A stretch of 64,000 bases of DNA from Blastobasis lacticolella. Lineage: Eukaryota; Arthropoda; Insecta; Lepidoptera; Blastobasidae. Below the pieces are notes generated by a model, which worked only from the letters and a program-made list of their open reading frames with translations, was not told the DNA's origin and made no database searches. This document shows, piece by piece, positions 34,201 to 44,457 of the stretch (positions within the stretch are counted from its first letter, which is position 1; each line of letters begins with the position of its first letter). Location: assembly GCA_905147135.1 (NCBI GenBank), contig LR990048.1, forward strand, positions 8,850,563 through 8,914,562, given 5' to 3'. The translations under genes and the position numbers were made by a program.

Positions 34201-37200
34201 AGTAGCAGCAGGCAGCGGCATCCCGCAGGTGAAGTGCTACTTGAACGGCGTCAAAGTGCCTAGAGTGGTACGCATCAAGACACTGATCGTGAAAACCATT
34301 GGGGTTATCACTGCAGTGGTGGGAGGGCTGGCTGGTGGCAAGGTGATGACATCTCCTTTACTTTTTCTTGTCTATACTTACGTACCTACATAAGTCGGTG
34401 GTAAACCATGCACATCGGATAATTTCCGTTTCGTATTTACTCGCAAGCATGCGACAGGGACGACACTTAATTTACCACCAACTAATGTACGCCTATCAAG
34501 ATAGGTATGCTAATTACGTAACTCTGTTGCTAACAATTATCTGATTTCAATGATTGAAATTGTTACTTTTGCGTTTACGTAGGTATATAATCGATTTCAT
34601 GGGTTCAGTTGCTATTAAAATTCCATTGCAACAAACTGAAACTATCAAATCGATCATACGTAATCGCAAAAGTAATCATTTCAATAATTGAAATCAGATA
34701 ATTGTTAGCAACAGAGTTACGTAATTACCTCACGGAAGTGTTAATCCCATGCAGGAAGGGCCCATGATCCACAGCGGTGCCGTAGTGGCCGCTGGGATAT
34801 CACAAGGGAAGAGCACAACATTCGGTAGAGACTTCAAGATATTCCAGTACTTCCGCGAGGATCACGAGAAACGAGACTTCGTGTCGGCGGGCGCCGCCGC
34901 GGGCGTCTCGGCGGCCTTCGGGGCTCCTATCGGTTAGTGGTGACATTAATTAAAAGAATGAAAAAAATTGCGTTTATTTCACGCAAATACCCATAGAATA
35001 AATTACAGACAGTGTAATAAGTCAGTGTTTAAGTACATTATTGGGGTTCAGATGGGCTATTAGGCTCAGCACACAACTGAATTTGACATAAAAAAAATAT
35101 TACACTACTCTAATTTGATTGACGCTATTGCCAGTGGCCAACGTACATATCGTAGTGTAGAATTATCTAATGTCAAATTCAGTTGCTGAGTTAGCCAATA
35201 GCCCCGCTGGGTATTGTAAAGTTTCTGGGTATCTGGCACACTTACGTTTTTTTATGTAATACGGCAGACAAACAGGCCACCTGACGGAAGGTGGTCACCG
35301 CCGCCTATAGACATCAGCAACACAGGGGCGTTACTACTTATTTTTCTATGGGCGTTACCGAAGCGTTGGCCGCCTAAAATTTTGTTATGTGGTGTAAACT
35401 TATTGGTATCATCATTGTTGTTAGATTAGGTAAACTCGACAAGGAAAATGCTTTATCATCCTAAGATCGAAGTTCAGTTGCACAATAGTAGTTTATGCAA
35501 CTGTCATATAAAAGGGGGTATTAAAACATGAGTGTCTGTTTATCGGCTCCGCCTCGTATGATAATAGTTTGACACGAGTGTTTTAATCTCTAATTATATG
35601 CAGTTGCATACACTACTTTATCTACACTCATATTTTTATGTTAAAATATCGTACCTATAATTTTCTCAACTTAGCTGAAAGTAAGCTGCGAGTCAGTTCT
35701 GTTGTATCTACGCGTCGAGGATATCAAGCGGCGGGAAATTCACTTTACTACTTTTACATTTATCTATTTATTTGCTTAAAATAAGAAAAACATTCACAAA
35801 CACAAATTACAACAATTATAAAAAATATTCTGTGTAGCGGGAAAATTATTACACACAAATATGAACAGGAAAATTTGAATTTTGTATTTGAATTTGTCAA
35901 AGACATTTAGGTATTCAGCCTACATTACGCCGTGTCCCGGCGCCCAACAAAAAATTAAAAAATAAAAGTGTTGCATAATGATTAAAAAGTTATTTTACGA
36001 TACAGCTGTAATGAAAATAGTATGGGAAATGCTGTATCGAAAAGTAATTTTTTAAAATTTTATAGTCTGGCGTGAAAAAAGTGTACCCTTAAACGACTGT
36101 TTTCGAATATGTAATTGGAACATTACGCTATGAGTGTAGATAAAATTCTTTATGTTATTTATACATCAAGTTTTATCAAAACTGGTAAACCACGCATTAA
36201 CAAGAGGGAAATACCCGCTAAAATATTTTACGTGGCTATAGGTATAATTGATTTTTATTATATTTTAGGTGGTGTACTATTCTCTCTGGAAGAAGGCACC
36301 AGTTTCTGGAATCAGGCCTTGACATGGCGGACATTCTTCGGCACTGTGGCTTCTACTTTCACCCTGAATTTTGCGTTATCCGCTTACCATGGACATCCCG
36401 GGGAACTGAGTTATCCAGGTAAAATTCCTTTAACATTTTAGTTGTTTAACTATGCATTCCGCACAATAAAACCGTTATTCAATATGAATAATTGAATATA
36501 ACATAAAAGGAAAAAGAGGAATAAATTACATATCGCAGTAAAGTTGTAGAGATCGCATCTAGAAGAAACCTATACGTTTCAGGTCTTCTCAACTTGGGCA
36601 AAATGGAGCCTTTCCCATTCCAGGTGTATGAGCTACCCGTGTTCATACTGTTTGGGGCCATTGGAGGCCTCCTGGGCGCCCTCTGGAACCATATCAACTA
36701 CAAGCTTTCTGTATTCCGGATAAGGTAAATATGAACAAAATATGTGCTATTCCCTATCGGTTAAATATATTTTATCCAATCACTTAGGTTGTTGTTACAG
36801 GAAAATGCAATTTGCCGATTAGAAAATAGTGTATTTCAACATTGTTAGCTATTAAATTATTATTGTGCTATTTTGTATAAACTTCGCATTAGGGTATGCT
36901 TATTGGTGCTGTTTTAATTTTTCCAATGTCTTTTCTATTAAAACAATAATATACTTCAGTCTAGGACTGGTATGGCCTGAGTAGCTAGAAGGCAGTACAG
37001 AAACTCCAAAACCAGTTTAGAAGGAGCTAACATTGCTATGCGCGTCGATAAATATGCTAGCTCATCTTATAATGGCTGTATTCGCCGAGATGGCCGTGTG
37101 GTGTCCGGCGGAGTAGAATAGCACCAACCCTTTACACTCGTAGGTAGATGTCGTATAAGGCGACTAATGTTTTCGAGACAAAATATCTAGAGTCTCCGTA

Positions 37201-40200
37201 GGCTGGAAATGGGTCACATATTTTTCCATTGTTGTATGTATATCACTGCGAACTCCAACACGCCTGCCAAGCCTGGAGATTATGGCAATACCTCCCCCTT
37301 TCGTGGGAGAGGCCTAAGTCCTGCAGTGGACTGTTATGGGCTGTGATGATGATGATGATGACGCATCCCTCGGACAGGTACGTGCAAGCCCCTTGGCTAC
37401 GTGTGGTTGAAGCTTGCCTGGTGGCGGCCGCCAGCGCCACCTGCGGCTTCCTCATGATGTTCCTGCTCGACGACTGCCGCCCGCTAGGGGAGGACCCCAC
37501 CAAAGTGCCTTTGCAGGTAACCATATTTTAGCTTGGAGTTGTAAGTGGTGCAGGTACTTTTTAGCTTCGAATAGATTTGCAGTAGGGAGTTTGGTTGCTT
37601 CTGTTATCTAAGTACTTACCAACTTACTAATTATACTGTATAATGTTTTGTGTGAGCAATGAAATGTTTATCTATTTATGTACTTTGTTGTGGAAAGTAT
37701 CTACTACTTATGAATTTAGAAATCTGTTTTAACGATGACAGCGACAAAGATGAATGTTTAGAAATCCAAATTAGAGAAAGAGGCGTCACGCCTCACTATT
37801 ATCGATATTTAAAATAGGTATGCCAGAACTGGTCAAATCTAGAAAATGCCATGTTAACTGACCGGTTGAAGGATGCGGTAGACTCAATTTTGCAAATACA
37901 TCCCGTGAATTATGTGGTTACCTAATTAACGATTTTCAGCTCCTTTGTTTTTAACTGATTTCAATTTTGTTTTCCCGCCGCTTTTTTGCAAGGGCAGAGC
38001 CCACATTTTTCTACTAAATACGTCATCCCCCATCCTATTGCAGCTATTCTGCGCGGACGGCGAATACAACGCGTTGGCCGCGATATGGTTCCAAACGCCC
38101 GAGGCTTCTGTACGCTCGTTCCTCCACGATCCGATCGGGTCGTACAAGCCCCTGTCGGTGTCCCTGTTTGTGGGCTGCTACTTCCTGCTGTCGACCTGGA
38201 CCTTCGGGCTGGCGGTGTCCAGTGGGCTGTTCATACCGAACCTGCTAACCGGCGCGGCCTGGGGACGCCTGCTCGCCATCGCGATACAGCACATCTTGCC
38301 GAACAATGTGAGTGCTGCTTTTGCGTGTTACGTGCCTTTTTTTAATAAGTGTCTTTATAACTAGCCAGGTATTTGACCGTCGTCTCAGGAGTGGAAAGTC
38401 CTCATTACAGCAGAAGCGGTTGTGGTTTTCTACATGCTCTATGCGGAGTCAATTGATTAACCTGCAATTAATTTAACCAATTTGAAAAAAGATTAGCATT
38501 AATTTTACTTTCGACCATGATTGTGTTTGTTCACAATTAGAAATGAGGCAGTTCCAGTTGATCAACCTGGCGAAGTACGGCTAGCACAAGTGTGCCCACA
38601 ACAGGGCTCCCACCGCTAGAGAGCCTTTATTTCCTTCTCTCAATACTACATGAAAGAAATAGCAGGATCTATGTCTCGCCTTTTCTCGCTTGTCGCTCTC
38701 GCGCGCACACCTGGGCTAGCCGTGCTGATCGTACCTACATAAATGCAGACACTGTAGTCGTAAATGTTCGATGGCGTTATCGATGTTTCACGAATTGACC
38801 TTAACACTCCATTGGCTTTTGTTTGCTGCACAGATTAATAGTCTTGTTTCCTCAGTCCCACCGTACTGACCTCTCGGTATTTGACGCTCTGCACATGTAC
38901 TGTGTGGTGTCCGGCAGACTAGAATAGTACCAACCCTTTACACTCGTGGGTGTCGTACAAGGCGATTAATGTTTTCGAGGCAAAAGACTAGATCTCCGTA
39001 GACTGAAAAATGTTCAGCTGCGTTTTCCATTGTTATATTTACAACACTGCGATCTCCAACCCGCCTGCCAAGCGTGGAGCCTCCCCCCTCGTAAGAGAGG
39101 CTCTAAGTCCTGCAGTGGACTGTGATGATGATATGAGTCAAAACAAGAGCTGTATCAATCTATACTCTTGCTCGATCAGACGATCAACCCGGCGAAGTAC
39201 GCGCTGATCGGCGCGGCGGCGCAGCTGGGCGGCGTGGTGCGGATGACGATATCGCTGACGGTTATCATCATTGAGACCACCGGGCAGATATCCAACGCGC
39301 TACCCATCATCGTGACGCTGGTCGTCGCCAAATGGGTCGGCGATTTCTTCAATGAGGTGAGATTCTTGAATTTGCTATTATAATATTTTGTTCATTACGT
39401 TATTTCTCTCTCCTTCATTTGAATATACCAAGCTGTGACTCGTCAATTTTGTCAGTTGTACTCGATGGGAGTAGCCGTTATAAAACGTTTACAGTGGGAC
39501 CAATTTCTGGCGCAACCCACAAAGTCAAGACATTGAGCCTCTCGAAGGAACAATGCAATGCAATCAAATGTCATCAACTGCAATCCAATGCCTGGAGCCG
39601 TCTCTATTTAAACGGTGCCAATATTGGACTGATTTGGTGAATTGTCCTAGCAATTGGCCCCGTGTAAATTTCGCATAATAGGCCCGGCCGGGAGCTACAT
39701 GAGTAATACTGCCAAATTACTATTATTATTATTGAATTGTTTCTTTATTTCACAGTTTAACAGCAATTAAATTATATTTGAATTAGATGCATTATCCAGT
39801 TGTAGTGCATTGGGTTATTGAACTAAACTGCAATTTATAATTTAGAAGTTAATGAAGCTCATACACCTAACTACGCCAAACAAAATTGGTCTAGGTACAA
39901 TACAATTATATCTGTTAAAAATAAAGAGAAAGTGCGTGCGTGCGAAGCACAAGCCGCGAGTGTAACCCAGCTATGAGGGTGTACCAGGGCTGTTTTTCTT
40001 AGACATACATATACTATCTTGCCTTTCCTCCCTAGGGCATCTACGACATCCACATCCAGCTATCAGCGGTCCCCATTCTCCCATGGGAGCCGCCGCCGCT
40101 CGCCCACAACGTCTACGCCTCGGAAGTGATGTCGCATCCGGTGTTCGCGTTGCGCACCGTCGAGAACGTCGGCCATATTGTGGAGATACTGCGCGTGGTT

Positions 40201-42586
40201 TCGTACAACGGGTTCCCGGTCGTCGATCCGCCGTTGTCTGATGATGTGAGTTCATGCAGTTTGTTCTTATAGACTGAGGGTGACGTAGGTTATTCTACGA
40301 GAAATTCCACTTTGTAGTGGGAGTATACGTAAGGAATAGAAGGCGTTAGAGGAGGCCTATCTCCTGCAATGGATATCCTGCGGCTGAGATGTTGATCATC
40401 ACCATCAGGTGATGTATACATGCCGTTGAGATGATCTCATTGTATACCTCTTCATTGTATACCTCTATAAAACCGGAACGGCATGATCAGACAACTATTT
40501 GAACAATTCCAATATCATAGAAATCGTTCAAATGCTTATCTTATTGTCTTATCCTTGTTTAGTTCAAGTACTAGAGCACTTGAAACTACATTCTAACTGA
40601 ATTTGTAATGTACACATTACCAGGCCGAAATTACGACGTACAAGCGTCTCCGCGGGCTGATTCTGCGCTCGCAGCTGATCGTGCTAATCCAGAACAAAAT
40701 GTACAACGAGAACGCAAACACCACCTGGTCCAACTTCAAGGTCGACATCGACATGTTCAGGAAGGAGTACCCGCGATACCCGTCCATTGATGAGGTGAGT
40801 TTTACCTAAGATTATAAACTAAGGTTTTGGGATTTATGTATTCTTTTTAATCTTTATTTATGAAGATGGGTTTGAGTGAAGTTACCTACGATTCCAACCC
40901 ACCCTGACCAATTTGTATCTTTCTCGGCCCTCCTTCGATAGAGGGAACGCCACAGCACTATGCCATCCACCGACTGTCCAATATTAAGTACCAAGATGAA
41001 AATATTGATGTCCAAGATGAAGTAGTTCGATCCGCACACACGCACGATAAACATCTTATAGCGGAAGAAAATGAGAGTAGCGATCGGATCAACTGGCACG
41101 ACACGGGCAGAGTGCAATCACAGTCTGTACGTCGTTCACTCGACTAGCACATTTTACTCTAGTCGCTAACGACCCAGTGTTGACCTCACCAGAATATTTT
41201 TTAGTATGTGAGTTTTGGCCATGGAGCAATGTGGAGTGGAGAAAGCTAGCGGGGGACCGCACTCACCGAACATATTCCTTTTTTAGTATATGCGTAGGAT
41301 CGTCAATCAGAGCCCTCCTGTGGACTGATTAGACTCACCTCACCTCCCCACCGTCACATACCGGTGACAATTGTTTACAACAAAATATTGCAGATTCGCT
41401 GTCGCCTGGTAAAATTGCCACCATTGCTCCACGGGTAACCCAACAATAACCTGACCGACAGAAAAAGTCCGCCCTGACCAATTTTACATTTATTCACATA
41501 TTTTTAAACTACTGAACCGATTTTAATGTAACAAAGCCAGAACCATCTCGATTAATACGGTTATTAAATGGAAACCGCATCCAAATCGGTCCATCCGTTA
41601 GAGCTACGATGCCACAGCCGCCACAAAACCTCAGATACACACGTCCAACTTATCACACTCACTTTTTTCGTCGGGAGTTAAAAACCGTTTTAGGCCCTAA
41701 TATTTCTATAACTAGCATACGACGCGAGGACGCCTAAAACCGGGCGAAGTGGAGGAAATGAGTCGAGACACATTAAGCTGAGGCTGGTCCAATTGGGTCC
41801 AATGACGCATCGTCCTGCTTCCTTACTATGTACTTATTCTGTTAGTTTTAAGTTTTTTGAATGTGTTATTGGGCCAAATAAAGATACGTCTATGTCTATA
41901 TATAAACGCTAGGATAATGATGATTTCTATAACCTTTCCCCAGCTGGACATATCCGACTGGGAGAAGACATGCACGATCGACCTGCGACCCTTCATGAAC
42001 CCCTCGCCGTACACGCTGCCGCACCGCGCCTCGCTGCCGAGGCTGTTCCGACTGTTCAGAGCGCTCGGCCTGAGACACCTGCCCATCGTTAATGATGTCA
42101 ATGAGGTATGTGGTGCAGGGTTCAGGGTACATCTAAAATTATAAATAGGAAATTGTATGGTAGGAGTAATCTCCGGTAGGCTGATTACATACAAGCCAAC
42201 AATTCTCTGATTACAATAATGGAAATTGTTACTTTTTCATTATGTGTGATTGATTTAATAGTATCAGTTTATTGCAATGGAACTTTGTTAGCAACTGAAT
42301 CCATGATATGGCAACAGGCTTACGTAATTAGCCCATAGAACTATTGAACCGATTTCGAAAATTGTAATAGGAACCTAAATTGTTCCTTGGAGTTAAATAT
42401 AATTTTTATGGGCTGTTTGCTGATTTGTAACTTATATCTTTATAAAAATAATGGATGTATGTTCATATTTTTTAATTATTTCAGGTCATTGGAATGGTAA
42501 CCCGCAAGGATATTGCCAGGTACAGAGTGTGGAGACACCGGGGCCATATGGGAATGGAGGAGTTGATACTTTCTAGTGAAGTTTAA
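31242..42586 (+). CDS. ClC-7-type lysosomal chloride/proton exchanger (826 aa)
   Basis: Complete 15-exon gene: 31242-31376, 31454-31558, 31744-31942, 32338-32540, 34199-34342, 34755-34932, 36269-36418, 36583-36724, 37378-37516, 38044-38307, 39180-39356, 40036-40245, 40624-40794, 41944-42105, 42485-42586. Phases agree throughout. The product closely resembles animal ClC-7 (fly ClC-b), which exchanges 2 chloride for 1 proton in lysosomes and normally pairs with Ostm1. Selectivity motif GSGIP is in exon 5. The gating glutamate in GKEGP is residue 263, its codon the first of exon 6. The proton glutamate (LEEG) is residue 330. GAAWGR lies in exon 10. Two cytosolic CBS domains follow (from [12 protein letters not shown], and MNPSPYTLP to TRKDIARYR). 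Family length is about 800. Exon 1 appears to end with a GC donor (CAG|GCTAGT); the GT at 31308 is a weaker in-frame alternative. Introns are loaded with SINEs and MITEs. Confidence 0.97.
31377..31453 (+). other. Probable GC-AG intron (ClC-7 intron 1)
   Basis: Exon 1 is open to CAG at 31376 and then reads GCTAGTACC, with an in-frame TAG right after. Exon 2 starts in phase 0 after TTTTAG. Nearby GT donors in other phases create a stop (GAT TCT shifts to ATTCTGA). The only other in-frame GT is at 31308 and would remove 23 codons. Confidence 0.55.
33788..34115 (+). mobile_element. Full-length tRNA-derived SINE
   Basis: The head has an A-box-like GGTGGCCGATCGGTTAGCG and B box GGTTCGAAACC. The body (CGATGCTCGTACGGTGAGG) and end (CACTAACGCCAAGAGGATTA) match the complete copy at 9.3 kb. 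It sits in ClC-7 intron 4, about 80 bp before exon 5. Confidence 0.85.
34511..34727. repeat. Foldback MITE with about 100-bp arms
   Basis: The left arm from TAATTACGTAACTCTGTTGC is mirrored by the right arm ending GCAACAGAGTTACGTAATTA. The arms are nearly perfect for about 100 bp with a loop of about 15 bp. A related half-copy is at 42199-42330. It ends 27 bp before ClC-7 exon 6. Confidence 0.85.
35054..35204. repeat. Small MITE with inverted ends
   Basis: GGGCTATTAGGCTCAGC at the left and GCTGAGTTAGCCAATAGCCC at the right are inverted, with further pairing of ACTGAATTTGACAT with ATGTCAAATTCAGT. It is about 150 bp and has no ORF. Confidence 0.75.
35255..35345 (+). repeat. Lepidopteran interspersed repeat copy
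   Basis: AACAGGCCACCTGACGG and GGTGGTCACCGCCGCCTATA identify the same family as the copies at 22.4 and 24.5 kb. Confidence 0.6.
35484..35618. repeat. Small MITE with inverted ends
   Basis: The terminal segment TAGTAGTTTATGCAACTG pairs with CAGTTGCATACACTACTT. ATTAAAACATGAGTG and ACGAGTGTTTTAAT also pair inside. Confidence 0.7.
37088..37361 (+). mobile_element. SINE-like repeat with (TGA)n tail, ending at a splice acceptor
   Basis: Begins GAGATGGCCGTGTGGTGTCC, contains AGTAGAATAGCACCAACCC and CGACTAATGTTTTCGAG, and ends in (TGA)n. Only 16 bp separate its tail from ClC-7 exon 9, so the branch point and most of the pyrimidine tract must lie in or next to the SINE. Confidence 0.85.
38558..38584 (+). 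pseudogene. Decayed partial copy of ClC-7 exon 11
   Basis: After GTTCCAG the sequence GATCAACCTGGCGAAGTACG differs at one base from the start of exon 11 (GATCAACCCGGCGAAGTACG at 39181). Read in the phase of exon 11 it gives LINLAKYG then TAG, against TINPAKYA in the true exon. The match stops right after, and the copy lies in the same intron, about 620 bp upstream. It looks like a fragment of a duplicated exon or a gene-conversion scar, and would terminate translation if ever spliced in. Confidence 0.5.
38898..39133 (+). mobile_element. SINE-like repeat with (TGA)n tail
   Basis: Same family as 37088-37361 (TGTGTGGTGTCCGGCAGAC, TACAAGGCGATTAATGTTTT, then CTGCAGTGGACTGTGATGAT). It ends 46 bp before ClC-7 exon 11. 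Confidence 0.8.
40260..42484. other. ClC-7 introns 12-14
   Basis: Between the last exons I see only repeat debris: a degraded LINE-like tail around 41465-41690 (ACTACTGAACCGATTTTAAT), an RTE fragment near 41720-41770 (CCGGGCGAAGTGGAG) and a half-copy of the 34.5-kb foldback at 42199-42330. No additional exon is supported. Confidence 0.5.
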
Positions 42587-43369
42587 GTGATGGTCATCAT
42601 AAACAAGCATAAGTTGAATGAAGCAGGTTAGATAATGTATATTATGTAAATATTTGAGATTTCACAGACAATTTCAAATCAAAGCGTCCTAGAATCTCAA
42701 ACGGTGATAATTATATCAGTACACTAATATAAAGATGTAGATGCTTGGTGAACTTACAAGGACTTGTGTACACCAAAATGCCTGCGTACATATACATATA
42801 TTTAACTATAAAAAATAAAAGTAGTAAATAATCTAAATAGTAAACTACCAACTTTATTTTGGCCATTTTATGCCAAAGAGTGAATAATGTTAGTAATAAC
42901 AAAGGAGATAAATAAATTAATAAATAAATAACACAACTGTTTAGTTATTAGGTGACAATACGTCTTATTGATATTGTATTTTATATTTTTTTAAATGACA
43001 TTGTTTAGTGTTTATGAATTATGTTAGTTTCTTATGATAAAAATATACCTAACTGCCTATTTACTGTATTTATTTTAATTAACATGTAATAGAAACATAT
43101 TCAAACTTTTGTAGGTAGGTACTCTTTCTTACAATGCCCTCAAAATAGGTCTACTCTAGGAGGTGGACTTTACCCATTTCCTATGAACAGCACCATAACA
43201 GTTTCATAGCATTGTTTCCTTATTGTTGCAACGGGACCCAACATTCCAACCACTATAAATTGCTACCTATACCATAGATTTTAAGTTAAATTATGATATT
43301 TGTGACTTACTTTATAAGAAACCTACTATGAAATGTGATAATTTGTGTTACTTGTGATTATTATTTTCA

Positions 43370-43375
43370 AATAAA
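43370..43375 (+). terminator. Distal poly(A) signal of ClC-7
   Basis: AATAAA follows ATTATTTTCA; another AATAAA is at 42911-42916. Either could end the transcript. The distal one lies within 30 bp of the opposing gene's signal. Confidence 0.5.
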
Positions 43376-43398
43376 ACTATTGTAATGTTAAATACACT

Positions 43399-43404
43399 TT
43401 TATT
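43399..43404 (-). terminator. Poly(A) signal of the minus-strand small gene
   Basis: TTTATT on plus is AATAAA on minus, about 240 nt after the stop of the 35-codon ORF. Confidence 0.5.
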
Positions 43405-43640
43405 ATCCAATAATTAAAACACTCATATTAGGTCATAGTAATTACATAAATAACTAATTCATGCAAGTATTGTATTAACAGTCTTCAATCATTTACTTCA
43501 ACCACATTTTTCACTTCTTATACTCTACTCTGTCATAATCTCAAAAGAATAGCTTATACAAGCTATATCTGTTGAAACAAATCATGGTCCTCACAACTGT
43601 AGAACTTGAAATCTTATTCAGAAACAGAACACCACAACCA

Positions 43641-43748
43641 TCAGTTGTTAACAAACAGCTCCCAGCCGATGCCTGCCCACATGTTTATGAACAAAATCAC
43701 AGGGAGTATAACCAACAGGATCAAAATGTAATTAACTAATTCATCCAT
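43641..43748 (-). CDS. Putative 35-aa membrane microprotein
   Basis: An ATG-to-TGA ORF of 36 codons, below usual gene-finder limits. It starts MDELVNYI and is mostly one hydrophobic helix (ILILLVILPVILFINMWAGI), followed by GWELFVNN. An acidic N-terminus, one central Pro, a Trp-Ala-Gly motif and a polar end look like a real tail-anchored microprotein rather than random AT-rich sequence. It sits in the gap between ClC-7 and asp with a minus-strand AATAAA at 43399-43404. I do not recognise the family. It could also be chance, since short hydrophobic ORFs are common; conservation would decide. Confidence 0.55.
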   Translation of the reverse strand: MDELVNYILILLVILPVILFINMWAGIGWELFVNN

Positions 43749-44201
43749 GATTATTATACTTCATTACACAACGAATAAAACTATAAAAACTTTCGAGTTA
43801 GACCATTTTATACAACAATCTGGCTACACTTAGCAACATAACCTTACTTTGTAGTGACGTATGTCAAACAAACGTCACTCTAAAACAAAACGCTGACGCA
43901 GTCAAACGATAAAACCTCAGACCAACTATTCTCTTTGCATGTAACAAAACTAAACTAGATGGCACTAGTAACGCCTCATCGCAGCAGACAAAAGTTAAAG
44001 CGCCAAAGTACAAAATCGTTTACAGTGTGTTTTATCGAGTGTTTCCGTACTTATACGTATTCGGTTCATATTCGTACGTGAAAAAGATGGACGGGAGTTT
44101 TTGCGTCAAAGAGGAAAAAATAACATCAATCTATTCATACATCCAACACGATAACAAACTTTTGCGTTCATAATATTAGCAGGATTCTGTAAGCTATATG
44201 G

Positions 44202-44385
44202 GATCTTTCAGACAGAGAGCGGTCTTGCTGGGTCACGCGGTCAGGCGTGTTCGAAATTATTCTGATTGACCGACGACGCGGTCTGCCGGCCTGTTGTTTG
44301 GGTATGTCTAGTCACGTTATACAAGACAACGACCGGAGAACGTGAACGCAGAACACCTGAGTGACTGCTCTTTGTCTGAAAGATC
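44202..44385. repeat. Foldback element with about 20-bp arms
   Basis: GATCTTTCAGACAGAGAGC and GCTCTTTGTCTGAAAGATC are inverted about 150 bp apart. It lies just beyond the 3' end of asp. Confidence 0.6.
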
Positions 44386-44457
44386 ATCAGACGAAACTCA
44401 TCTCGAATACGAAATGAAAACGGATAAGTGCGGAAACGCCTACAATTTAAAACTAAA

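Noticed and set aside
44087..44173. 28-codon plus ORF with good start context (MDGSFCVKEEK)
   Set aside because: No domain, no splice or poly(A) support; such a length is expected by chance.
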